NCBI GenBank assembly: GCA_039105265.1
Contig: JAPFFF010000099.1
Location: 1-64,000 of the forward strand
Direction of reading: 5' to 3'
Length of the DNA stretch: 64,000 nucleotides
Origin: Tritrichomonas musculus
Lineage: Eukaryota > Parabasalia > Tritrichomonadida > Tritrichomonadidae
Under the pieces are notes generated by a model. That model worked only from the letters and a program-made list of their open reading frames with translations. It was not told the DNA's origin and did no database searches. The position numbers were made by a program, and so were the translations under genes. This document shows positions 55,305 through 64,000 of this stretch, in pieces. The number at the start of each line of letters is the position of its first letter. Positions within the stretch are counted from its first letter, which is position 1.

Positions 55305-55310
55305 TTCCAT
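55305..55310. other. Target-site duplication TTCCAT, right of Maverick B
   Basis: TTCCAT directly after ...ATCACTACT, matching 23998-24003. Confidence 0.92.
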
Positions 55311-55945
55311 CACAGAAAGTAGATTATCATTCATTTCCAATAGCACCAGCAGCAAATGGTATCAAGTCTACTCTCAATATTCCTCTTATAAATGATACTA
55401 CACTTTCTATCATGTTTCCTAAACATCATAATGATCTTACAGTTTTTGAGAATCCTGTTTATTCAAATTGCTATCTAAATATTGGTGGTAAGAATTTTCC
55501 TGATGAAAATGTTTCTACAATTGGAGCAAGGTTCTTTGAAAATCAACTTACTGCAGGAGACCTTGATGCAATTACTCTTCAATGCACAAAGGAGTTCGAA
55601 GACAGTATGACAATGCCTAAGAATGATGCTAATGGTGTTCGCTACAATAATACTCTTAGTGATGCCAGTAGTTTTGTCTTCAATATTCAAGCTGAAAGAT
55701 CTTCTGCAGGTTATTGCTTCGACGGAATTGACGGAGGTTTTGGCAACGTACAGATTCAAGTACAAGGACAACCCATCTATTCTGGTGCAAATGACACTTA
55801 TTATAATGTTATTGAACCTTCAGGGAACGTAGTCCATCCATGTCCAACACAATTATGGTTGACAAGAGATACTTACTTCTTAATGAATCTCGATGGACTT
55901 GTTTATGTTGATGATCAAAGTCCTGAAGGTAGTCAAGTAGAGTAA
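55311..55945 (+). pseudogene. Major capsid protein gene of Maverick A, last segment
   Basis: Capsid sequence resumes after Maverick B: VDYHSFPIAPAANGIKSTL, FPKHHNDLTVFENPVYSNCY, NFPDENVSTIGARFFENQLT, GYCFDGIDGGFGN, ending DDQSPEGSQVE. It is close to the matching part of B's capsid protein and AT-rich like the rest of A. The stop at 55943-55945 is followed by 59 bp and the integrase. Confidence 0.88.
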
Positions 55946-56004
55946 GTAATCTTCTTTCTTTTTTTGTTCCCGTCAACCTAATTTAACTATTGCTTTCATC
56001 ATAA

Positions 56005-56253
56005 ATGCTTGCTTACCCATTTAGTAGTAAGTACAAGTTTTTTGAATTCAAGAACGTTCCTAGGGAGCCTTATGTACCAGACTATAAACTAAAAGCTTGT
56101 AAACAATATATGAAGCCAAATTTCAGTAACGAACCTGGTTGTTGGGAAGCTGATCTAATGTTTGTGAAGAACACTATCTATCTTGTTTTGATAAACGTTA
56201 ATACTAGATTCTTAATAGTTGAGCCAATAGAGAGTAAAGAAACAAGAGTATTA
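56005..56253 (+). pseudogene. INT: Integrase gene of Maverick A, first segment (interrupted by element X2)
   Basis: MLAYPFSSKYKFFEFKNVPR..., EPGCWEADLMFVKNTIYLVL and NVNTRFLIVEP match the Maverick B integrase up to about its residue 112, including the first catalytic Asp. X2 then begins; the integrase resumes near 58990. The start is given at the ATG at 56005. Confidence 0.82.
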
Positions 56254-56548
56254 TCTTAATATAATAAAACAAAACCCCAAAAAAATAAGACCTGAACTTA
56301 TCCAGCCATCATATTGTTTTAAAATATTTTGGATAATAATTAATTTAAGTATATTATTATTTGCATTTGTAATTATAATTGTAAACTATTTTATTTCTTT
56401 TTGATTAAGATATTTTAATAAAAAAAAAATTTCAGTTATTTTTTTCATAAAGCTCATAGAATTTAATTTTTTTATTTTTTTTTTATTTTTTATTTTTTTT
56501 TTTTTTTTTTTTAATTAATTTATCAAAAAGAAATAAAATAGTTTAATC

Positions 56549-57813
56549 AAAGGTGTGGAAACTTTTTTCTCTCTTACACTTTCATTTATAACTTTTATAT
56601 TATATATAAATTCTAATAAAAATCATAAACATAAAAAAATAATATAATATTTGCTGAAAGAAAATCAAGATATATCACATATTTTAATTGAAAGGTTTAT
56701 GTTATTTATTTTTCATATAACATATCAATATTATGCTTTTATCATCATTCAAAAAAGGTTGTAAATGAATAATTTTTATATTTTATTTAGCTTTTCTGTG
56801 TATAATATTGAAATATTTGATTCAATATCTAAAACATTTGAAGTTTGGGATATATCTTTTGGAATTATTTAATATTGATCATGAGGTGTCTTTAAAGAAT
56901 AACTTTTTTTTGCAATTTATGGAACTTTTAAGAATATTATATAGATATTACAATGTATCTTATGCTTTAAAGTTTGGAGCTCTAGAGATATTTAATCTCA
57001 AATCTTACTTAATTGATCTTTTCATTCAAAAAATTAGTAAATATACGTAAAACACTTTTTTATATATCCCTACTTTATCTGGTGCTAGTTTATAGTTTCC
57101 ATTAAAATGATTATATGTACATTTATCTAAGTATATTTTTTATTCTTTACTATTTAATTATTTTCGAACATATTTTATACTTTTTTCACAAAATTGCAAT
57201 TTCATTTAATTTTAAATCATATATTTATATTTTGTTCTTTTTTAAAAATAAACTTTTTGAATGTCTTAAGTCTTATACGTTATTTTTTCAAACAACTTTT
57301 TGAAGGTCTGAAGTATTATACGTTAATTTATTTCGTAAACTTTTTGAATAATTTTGAGAGGAATTTCATATCTCTTTACCTAGCCAGACAATTGATATTT
57401 TAAGTGGTGCTAATCGAAAATATGGACCATTATGAAATATATATTTTGATTTTTTATAATTCTGTAAGAGAATTTCAAAGAAATTTGAAATTTTGTTAAA
57501 TTTTGAACATATTTTTTTATTATCTAACTTTATAGCGGTCCATTTTTTGTAATTTTAACTTAAAATATAGGACAATACATTTCATACCTTTTGAGCTTAT
57601 ATTGTCCCGTAACAATTACTGCATATTTAGAAAATTAGTAATTTTGATCATTTTTGATATCTCCTTACCAGTAAATTTAATCTGGCCCAAATCATGTCTA
57701 CCATAATTAATTCAAATATTAATCATGTTACAATGAATTTTATCCGAATATATGAAATATTCACGATTTTTTCTCTCAAAAAAAATTCAATACTTCAGAG
57801 TTTCCACACCTTT
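56549..57813. mobile_element. hAT-like non-autonomous element
   Basis: 1265 bp with the 15-bp terminal inverted repeat AAAGGTGTGGAAACT and an 8-bp target duplication GTTTAATC (56541-56548 and 57814-57821). The empty site is seen in X1. Eight-bp duplications fit hAT-type transposons. It has only short AT-rich frames (longest 80 codons at 56808), none resembling a transposase. Confidence 0.82.
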
Positions 57814-57841
57814 GTTTAATCTCATAGCCAGATAAATTCCA

Positions 57842-58172
57842 GGATCAACTCAAATATAGTTATTCTTTTCTGAAGAACCTTCAAAAAGTGGAAATCATTC
57901 AGAAAAAATAATCAAATAAAAATAATAAAAAAATAATCTTTTTATGTTACAAAATTTTTACCGATTCTTACCGCCAGCCGCGGGGTCTCGACTCGGCTTC
58001 GCTTCGTTCAGCCTCGCTCGACGTCCGCTAGGCGGTATGTAGTCTAAAAATTATGTAAAAACATAAAAAGATTTGTTTTTTTTTTCAATTATTTTATTTA
58101 GATTATTTTTTCTGAATGATTTCCACTTTTTGAAGGTTCTTCAGAAAAGACTAACTATACTTTAGTTGATCA
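57842..58172. mobile_element. Foldback MITE with a GC-rich core
   Basis: 331 bp. Each end has about 75 bp of near-perfect inverted repeat (starting GATCAACT, containing TTCTGAAGAACCTTCAAAAAG and GAATGATTTCCAC in inverse). AAATTCCA flanks both sides (57834-57841, 58173-58180), a likely 8-bp duplication absent from X1. The centre (about 57970-58036) is a GC-rich island in AT-rich DNA, itself bordered by TACCGCC/GGCGGTA. Confidence 0.82.
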
Positions 58173-58227
58173 AAATTCCACAACCAGATAATCCTACCGC
58201 CAGATAATATTATCTTAAATATTGACA

Positions 58228-58775
58228 AACATTGATGCTAGCAACAGATAAATATTGATGCTAACAACAGATAAACATCGATGCTTACAACAGACAAACA
58301 TCGATGCTAACAACATACAAACATCGATACTAACAACAGATAAACATCGATGCTAACAACAGATAAACATCGATGCTTACAACAGACAAACATCGATGCT
58401 AACAACAGATAAACATCGATGCTTACAACAGACAAACATCGATGCTAACAACAGATAAACATCGATGCTAACAACATACAAGCATCGATACTAACAACAG
58501 ATAAACATCGATGCTAACAACAGATAAACATCGATACTAACAACAGATAAACATTGATGCTAACAACATACAAACATCGATGCTGACAACATACAAACAT
58601 CGATGCTAACAACATTCAAACATCAATGCTAACAACAGAAAAACATCGATGCTAACAACATACAAACATCGATGCTGACAACAGAAAAACATCTATGCTA
58701 ACAACAGATAAACATCTATGCTAACAACAGATAAACATCTATACTAACGACAGACAAACATTGATGTTAATAACT
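58228..58775 (-). repeat. 23-bp minisatellite of X2
   Basis: About 24 copies of the same unit as in X1 but in opposite orientation (ATAAACATCGATGCTAACAAC). Copies differ by single bases and differ in number from X1. Confidence 0.9.
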
Positions 58776-58982
58776 GATTCGCGTTTTTGCTAATTACAAA
58801 CTTTTGTTAGTTTTTTTACAGAAAGCATTAATAAAGTTTTTTATGCTATGCTAATTTTAGAATAAAATTTTGACTAAAGTATTGTTTATTTCAATACCTT
58901 TTATATAGATATTGCCTTTTTTCTAAAAGAAAAAAACTGTGTACTAGACACTTTTTGAACGCAGTTCAAAAAGTGGCGTTCC

Positions 58983-59849
58983 TTGTCAATAAAGATAACA
59001 GATATTATAGTTAATTATGATGTTGATATCTTTACTATTAAATGTGATGGTGAAAAAGGATTGCAAGCAGTACAAAATGATATAATTGTACTTCGTACCA
59101 ACGATGATGGAATTGTATTTGTTCCAGCAATTCACAATATCGTGTATAAAAGCAGTTTGCGAGGTAATGAAAAAATATTAAATGAAATAATTAATAAACA
59201 TAACACCAAAGTACTAAAAACAATATTGTCAGAATACAATGATGAGATTGATGTAAATACTATTAAATCATGGTCAGTATACAGAATCAAATTTGTAGTA
59301 AACTCTTCTCCATATGCACTAGCCCATAAAACAGTTGATTCAGTTATAAGAACTTTACGTAATGCTTTTGGTACAAACGACACAAAAATAGCAAACAATA
59401 ATTATATGCAACAGATGGTCAATTATTACAATAATACTCCTCATAATTCACTACGAGTAAGAAACTATAATTATGAAAGTGATAGTAAATATATTTATTA
59501 TACTCCTGCTCAAATGCAAAACGATATTGACCTTGAATGGAAATATATAAGAATGATGAGAAGCAAATTACAAAGTATACACAAAAAACAACAACATAAA
59601 GGTCTATTAACATACAAGAAAGGAAATATAATTCTTGTTCATGTTGATTATGGTAAGACTAAAAAGAAATTTGATAAACGACGAAGAGTGTTTAATGAGA
59701 TAGCTGAATTCTTAGCGTACTCTAATGGTAATGTTATATGTAAACTTCAAAATAGGAATCTGATACAAGTACCTATTGCGTACACAAAGAAAATTGCAAA
59801 TAGCTATGATGAACTAAATAAAGATTATAAACTGTACTTTGGTATGTAA
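58983..59849 (+). pseudogene. INT: Integrase gene of Maverick A, last segment
   Basis: Resumes after X2 with VDIFTIKCDGEKGLQ (second catalytic Asp), HKTVDSVIRTLRNAFG (third acidic position), NYMQQMVNYYNNTPHNSLR and the C-terminal KKGNIILVHVDYGK...RRVFNEIAEFL, all matching B. The stop is 3 bp before the next gene, as in B. Confidence 0.85.
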
Positions 59850-59852
59850 TAA

Positions 59853-60182
59853 ATGACTAAACTATACTTCCATACGCAAGATAAAGAATTTCAGCTTCCT
59901 CTAGAATTTGTGAGTAGTAGGAACAAAAGATATATTGTCGTTCAGTATGTAGGTGCAATAGTGAAAGATACGCTTGTTGGCGATTTGATGGTGCACAGTG
60001 ATATCGTTCAGCAATATGGTTACTGCGATCAATTTATAATGCTAGCCAATAGAAGACAAACCAAATATAGAAAGTATTTGTTTCTTGGACATGAATGAAA
60101 CTATAAAATCTGGTTCACTGACCTTTACGGAAATGTTATTGAACCTTCTGCATTCATACTTAGTTGTCTTCTTATTTATTAA
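59853..60182 (+). pseudogene. 110-residue-type conserved Maverick protein region (A), broken
   Basis: MTKLYFHTQDKEFQLPLEFV..., RYIVVQYVGA, MVHSDIVQ, FIMLANRRQTKYRKY match B's protein at 31482. The region looks broken, with about one break. The next gene starts 3 bp after its end. Confidence 0.7.
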
Positions 60183-60185
60183 TAA

Positions 60186-61592
60186 ATGACTGTCAGACCT
60201 GGAAAAGAAATTGCATGCGATGATGTTAACTATTCAACTCTTGCTGTAAGCACCAAAGGATATGTAATATATGCCTTTCCAATGAAATATGAATTGCCAA
60301 AAATGTGTTTGAGCAAAGGACAAGCTGTAATAGATAGCTATCCGTGCTATTATATCAAACTTGAAAAAGACTATTTTCCAACTATAATACTTGTCATACG
60401 TTTTATTTGTGGAAGAGAGGTTGTTGTTCTAATGAAGGATAGAGATATAGATTATAGTAAAGCAAGAATATTGTATGCTTTTGATCTTGAAGCCTTCAAA
60501 CCAAAGTTCGCAGAAATAAAAGTTGTAAGCAAATTAACAGAATCAAGTGAGTTCATATATCCTTTCAAACTTGATCCTGATTGTGACGATGATATTAAAG
60601 AAAAGTATGTAAGCCAACTTTCACAAAAAGTTGATCAAATTCACCCAGAAATCAAACCAGAAAATTATTCTCAACGACACTGGTATAATTTTTGCTGTTA
60701 CCAGGATAATAGAGCCCGTACACAAGAACCTCCTACCTTTCCTTGTTTATCTCCTCAAGAAAGAGCAGAACTTAAAGAAAAACGAAGATTAGAGAAAGAA
60801 GAACAAGAAAAACAAATGAAAAAGGCTGAACAAAGGAAAAAGAAAAAAGAAGCTGAATATCATAAAAAGAGACAAGAAGAAATAAGAAGAATCAATGAAG
60901 CACCGAAGCTTGATATTCAAACAGGAAAAATAATATACAACAAACCTTTTGATCTTGTTGGAGAAGGTAGGTACAAAGCTATAATATATAAGAGGCAGAA
61001 TGCTAATGTGAATACAAATTTACATGACTTTCCAACAGAAAAAACAGAACTTGATATTGATCCTAATGAATCATTAACATTTGACAATCATCCTTATCAA
61101 CAGAGACCAGCGTTACAGTACTCTGGCCGAGCTTTGACGAAGGCCAATCAAGCACGTTCAACTCAAGAAGTACCAAAACCTCCGAAACCACCAGTACCGA
61201 AGAAGACAGCCACGCTCCGGCCGAGCCTTCGCGAAGCTGGGGCAAAGAGAAAAGAAATTATACCAAAATCTACAAAGCTTGTCAGAGATAGAATAAGACG
61301 AGCGCATAATGAAAAGCGCTATGATTATTCCAGTGATAGTGATAGTGATAGTGAGCCTATGGAAATTCAATATGGATATCTTGTTATGAATGATGAACCA
61401 CCTCCACCAAAACAACAACCACCTCCACCAAAACAACAACAACAACAACAAATTTTCCCACCGAGGCCACAAGCCATGAGAATTGTAAAAGATGATGAAC
61501 CTAAAAGAAGACAAACCAGGCACGAGGCCAACTCCAAAAATAAAAAAGTTCTATCTCCATCAGAAATTGACGATTCTATTTTAAATATTTAA
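60186..61592 (+). CDS. Two-part Maverick protein: structured head, coiled-coil and Pro/Gln-rich basic tail (A)
   Basis: 468 residues in the position of B's 502-residue protein. Residues 1-175 are beta-rich (YVIYAFPMKYELPKM, YFPTIILVIRFICGREVVVL) and may be a small jelly-roll-like head. A Glu/Lys/Arg coiled coil (about 190-240, KEKRRLEKEEQEKQMKKAEQ) follows, then a basic, Pro/Gln-rich tail (PPPPKQQ, SDSDSDSEPME). It has no catalytic motif. Penton-type minor capsid protein is a possibility based only on position and shape. Its last 4 bp overlap the convergent DxNGDxxDD gene. Confidence 0.6.
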   Translation: MTVRPGKEIACDDVNYSTLAVSTKGYVIYAFPMKYELPKMCLSKGQAVIDSYPCYYIKLEKDYFPTIILVIRFICGREVVVLMKDRDIDYSKARILYAFDLEAFKPKFAEIKVVSKLTESSEFIYPFKLDPDCDDDIKEKYVSQLSQKVDQIHPEIKPENYSQRHWYNFCCYQDNRARTQEPPTFPCLSPQERAELKEKRRLEKEEQEKQMKKAEQRKKKKEAEYHKKRQEEIRRINEAPKLDIQTGKIIYNKPFDLVGEGRYKAIIYKRQNANVNTNLHDFPTEKTELDIDPNESLTFDNHPYQQRPALQYSGRALTKANQARSTQEVPKPPKPPVPKKTATLRPSLREAGAKRKEIIPKSTKLVRDRIRRAHNEKRYDYSSDSDSDSEPMEIQYGYLVMNDEPPPPKQQPPPPKQQQQQQIFPPRPQAMRIVKDDEPKRRQTRHEANSKNKKVLSPSEIDDSILNI

Positions 61593-64000
61593 GCCTCATC
61601 CTCATCATCTTCATCACTTGTAAGTGCATCTACGGTTTTGATATCATAGCGATAAACATCATTCTTACGTTCTAGTTGTTGTTGCTTGTATTGTTCTTTA
61701 TAAGCTGCATATTTACTACCACTACCATAAAGTTTATCCACAATAGCTGTCAAACGTTTTGTATAGTAAGCTTTGTTCTCTTTAAGTTCTTTTGGTGTTG
61801 CAGACAGAACTTGTTCTTGTATAAGTTCTTGTATAACTTCTTGTCCAGGCTTCTCTCCTAACATGAGTATTTCTACGAAAACTAATAGGAACAATCTTTC
61901 TATAAGTCTAATGAAAGCAGCATGAGTTTTATTACTCTTTTCAAGATTTTCTACTTTAATTTCACCCGTCTTGATATCTATGATAGGATCTATGTAATCT
62001 GTTCCTATTTTTACAACTTTTGGTCCTGCTCTTTCGTTATAAGCTGCTTTGTGATCTCGTTTGTAGTTTGCCCAAGCAGGGTATGTAAGAAGTTTACTTC
62101 CAAAATCTTTTGTTTCTATTTCTCGTTTGACACCAAGATCAACAACAATAATGTACATAGCGTTAGAAACTCCTAAATAGTTAAGAAGTCTTATTACAGA
62201 TTTGTAACCTGGATACGCTACTTCCCAAAAGAACTTCCAAAGATAAGAGAAAATAGATGCCCAATACGAACTAGGAGACAATCTTTTGCTTATTCTTGGC
62301 TTTCCTAAGCCCAATTTTGTATAATGATCTGTATACTTTTGCATTTCTTCTGTTTCTTTAAGTTTATATTCACCTTTGGCCCAATCAACATTGTCAATAG
62401 ACTTTTGAAATTGTGCTGCTAGCCAAACATTAAATGGTGTTTCTTTTCTAGCTTCACGTGATTTGTATTTTGATTTCCATACTTTCTTATACGGACTAGC
62501 ACGAACAATCTTATAGCCATTAATGATTCTTGGTACTCCACGTTTATCTACAAGAACAATATCATCAACTAGGTCTCCGTTCAAATCTGTAATGGCAACA
62601 CCGTTAGGATCTTTTGTGTTTGGTGGAAGAAGCCTGTAGCGAGGTTGTCCAGAATCGTCAACATGATTATAAGCATATTCTTGTGCTAAATCTCGTGTGG
62701 CTGCATTCGGTATGTACTTGATACGGAAATTACCGTTGATGATGATTTCTAACAATTGCTGATTGTAAAAGGAAACATCTCCTTCACCTGACAATTTGGC
62801 TATTTTGAAAGACTTTTTAAGTTTATCAGGTATATCTTTAGCATCTCTATTTTTTCTTTTACCAACAGTTCTTGTAGGTTTCTTCAACAAATCTTCTGTA
62901 AAGTCCTTGTCGGGCATATAAGTGTTTTCATGAGTAAATTCACCATAGGGTTTGAATCTTTTAGCAGCGCTATCAGCAAAGGTTACTTCTTGATCTTCTA
63001 ATGTTCTTCTTTCTTTACGTGGAGCTCTGAACGCTGCTAAAGATGTATTAAGATCATTAACTTCATCCTCATCTTCAATTTCTCCATCGCTATTAACAGT
63101 AACTTCTTCTCTTGACATTGTTTTATGATCGAATAAATATTCATTTTCATTGTCATCGCTATTCATATTGTAAAGAATTTCTCGATCTCCATTCTCAGAA
63201 ATATACTTTAATAATTGTTTCAGTCGCTTTTTGTTTTTGGGTTCTGTAGTTTCATCAAAAATGTTTGTCTCACGAATAGCAGTATGCAACTGTAGAACAA
63301 GCTTTCTTACTCTGGTGTCAGAATCGTCTTTTGGCGAGCAAGCACGATTGTAATAATTATACAGATTTTCTTCTGTGAAATCGTCATTCAACAAACCAAA
63401 TTTACGAAGCTGTGTAGCATCTACAGCACAAGAACTTTTATATATTTGTAACAACTTTTCTTTTTCTTCTTTACTCATGTTTGGTGTACATGGTGAATTA
63501 GCAATCTTACTCATTGTTTCTATATTTGTTTGCCTTCTTTGATTTTCGAATTTCATCAAAGCCTCAACATCTGATATAATTTTGTCAGAGTTTCTATTAT
63601 AAGAATCAATGTTCTTCGTCAAAGATTCTACAAGAGACCTAATTTGCTTTGTATCTTTTTTGTTGAAGATAGGGTATTTTTCAGGGTCATCAGCAATTCT
63701 GTAGTATAAAAGAAGTGAATCTGATACATCTTTTTTTAGTTCAATTATCTCAGTAAGTGTGTTCAAATCATCATTATATCTGTTTCTATAATAATGTTGA
63801 TCTGCTTCTGGTTCCTCCTCTTCTTCCAAATAGCTTTCTGGCTTTGGTAAAGACGCTGGTAAAGGAATAGTTACAGTTGGTTTCTTAATCTTATCATCTA
63901 GTTTATTAAAGTCCTTTGTACTATCAATCAACATATTTGTTAATTTTTCTTTTTGTTTTGGTGTACTTTGTTTGGCTATCATAAAGGAATTTTTCAGTTC
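61589..64000 (-). CDS. DxNGDxxDD-type structural protein (A), running off the window
   Basis: The frame is open to the window edge; its true start is not in this copy (the equivalent at 1-809 starts at 809). The C-terminal 400 residues match B's protein at 33369: FRIKYIPNAATRDLAQEY, ITDLNGDLVDDIVLVDKRG, SPYKKVWKS, RISKRLSPSSYWASIFSYLW. The first part is acidic and helical. The DxNGDxxDD loop resembles calcium-binding repeats. It overlaps the 468-residue gene by 4 bp at the 3' end. Confidence 0.72.
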   Translation of the reverse strand, partial: ELKNSFMIAKQSTPKQKEKLTNMLIDSTKDFNKLDDKIKKPTVTIPLPASLPKPESYLEEEEEPEADQHYYRNRYNDDLNTLTEIIELKKDVSDSLLLYYRIADDPEKYPIFNKKDTKQIRSLVESLTKNIDSYNRNSDKIISDVEALMKFENQRRQTNIETMSKIANSPCTPNMSKEEKEKLLQIYKSSCAVDATQLRKFGLLNDDFTEENLYNYYNRACSPKDDSDTRVRKLVLQLHTAIRETNIFDETTEPKNKKRLKQLLKYISENGDREILYNMNSDDNENEYLFDHKTMSREEVTVNSDGEIEDEDEVNDLNTSLAAFRAPRKERRTLEDQEVTFADSAAKRFKPYGEFTHENTYMPDKDFTEDLLKKPTRTVGKRKNRDAKDIPDKLKKSFKIAKLSGEGDVSFYNQQLLEIIINGNFRIKYIPNAATRDLAQEYAYNHVDDSGQPRYRLLPPNTKDPNGVAITDLNGDLVDDIVLVDKRGVPRIINGYKIVRASPYKKVWKSKYKSREARKETPFNVWLAAQFQKSIDNVDWAKGEYKLKETEEMQKYTDHYTKLGLGKPRISKRLSPSSYWASIFSYLWKFFWEVAYPGYKSVIRLLNYLGVSNAMYIIVVDLGVKREIETKDFGSKLLTYPAWANYKRDHKAAYNERAGPKVVKIGTDYIDPIIDIKTGEIKVENLEKSNKTHAAFIRLIERLFLLVFVEILMLGEKPGQEVIQELIQEQVLSATPKELKENKAYYTKRLTAIVDKLYGSGSKYAAYKEQYKQQQLERKNDVYRYDIKTVDALTSDEDDEDEA
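63384..64000. repeat. End duplication, right copy (equals 1-617)
   Basis: Same sequence as the first 617 bases; see the left copy. Confidence 0.95.

Larger units (their letters stand above)
56254..58982. mobile_element. Repeat element X2 inserted in the Maverick A integrase
   Basis: The second copy of element X, inverted relative to X1. TAAAGA occurs just before it (about 56238-56243) and just after it (about 58989-58994), a possible 6-bp target duplication. Parts: AT-rich arm (56260-56540), hAT-like insert (56549-57813), CCAGATAA segment interrupted by a foldback MITE (57842-58172), 23-bp minisatellite (58228-58775), AT-rich spacer, hairpin CACTTTTTGAAC/GTTCAAAAAGTG and the end GGCGTTCCTTGT. 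It has no transposase. Exact ends are uncertain by a few bases. Confidence 0.72.
16951..64000. mobile_element. Maverick/Polinton A, left and central part (with nested insertions)
   Basis: Starts AGTAGTAATGG at the TIR end. Parts in order: 132-residue TIR gene, 149-residue gene, packaging ATPase, 186- and 77-residue genes, 78-residue gene, HNH gene, 334-residue gene, coiled-coil gene, amphipathic small gene, capsid gene (interrupted by Maverick B), integrase (interrupted by element X2), two further genes, and the DxNGDxxDD gene running off the window. Without the two large insertions, and with the part at 1-8516, A would be roughly 21 kb, normal for a Polinton. It is broken: two insertions plus about one further break in this part. 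Composition is AT-rich like the host. Confidence 0.88.

Noticed and set aside
56808-57403. Short frames (80, 62 and 69 codons) inside and beside the hAT-like element
   Set aside because: Phe/Leu/Tyr-rich products of AT-rich DNA; nothing like a transposase.

Overview
The window most likely comes from a trichomonad genome, and Trichomonas vaginalis is the best guess. I infer this from AT-rich host DNA with short 5' leaders, a caspase-fold gene with a TCATT initiator a few bases before its ATG, DUF3447/ankyrin-type protein remnants, and two large Maverick/Polinton elements of the kind known to crowd that genome. About 90 percent of the window is mobile DNA, nested several levels deep. No database search was possible, so names rest on motifs read by eye and on comparing the two Mavericks with each other.

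Layout. 1-8516: the right-hand part of an AT-rich Maverick (A): a DxNGDxxDD-protein gene running off the edge, a fibre-like gene, PolB, and a 696-bp terminal inverted repeat (TIR) that itself encodes a 132-residue protein. 8517-10066: part of a repeat element (X1) built on a 23-bp minisatellite, carrying an 864-bp TA-flanked MITE. 10067-16136: the only host-like stretch, with a tRNA-Thr gene, a 1286-residue caspase-like gene and a decayed gene. 16137-16950: the other part of X1. 16951-64000: the left and central part of Maverick A. It is interrupted at 24004-55304 by a more GC-rich Maverick (B) and at about 56254-58982 by a second copy of X (X2), which itself holds an 8-bp-TSD hAT-like element and a foldback MITE. 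Maverick B is interrupted at 46512-54387 by a 7.9-kb pogo-like DNA transposon carrying ankyrin-type passenger sequence and two different 30-bp repeat arrays.

The first 617 bases equal the last 617 bases (period 63,383). The A end at 8516 and the A end at 16951 are flanked by the same 6 bp, GTCGTT, and the two X1 parts are complementary. The simplest reading is one Maverick A inserted in one X element, seen on a circular or tandemly repeated 63.4-kb unit (real or an assembly effect).

How the genes work together. Both Mavericks carry a protein-primed-type PolB, an rve-fold integrase, an A32/FtsK-HerA-like packaging ATPase, a major capsid protein, a small amphipathic capsid-type protein, a fibre-like protein and several shared unknowns. 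This is the kit of a virus-like transposon that copies itself, packages DNA and integrates with a 6-bp target duplication. Between A and B the block from the 77-residue coiled-coil gene to the capsid gene is inverted. A alone has an HNH endonuclease gene plus a 334-residue gene flanked by inverted repeats. B alone has a KilA-N-like gene and a 49-residue membrane protein gene. Both PolB proteins carry an OTU-like segment and an embedded HNH-like Cys4 motif, which is the most unusual protein-level feature here.
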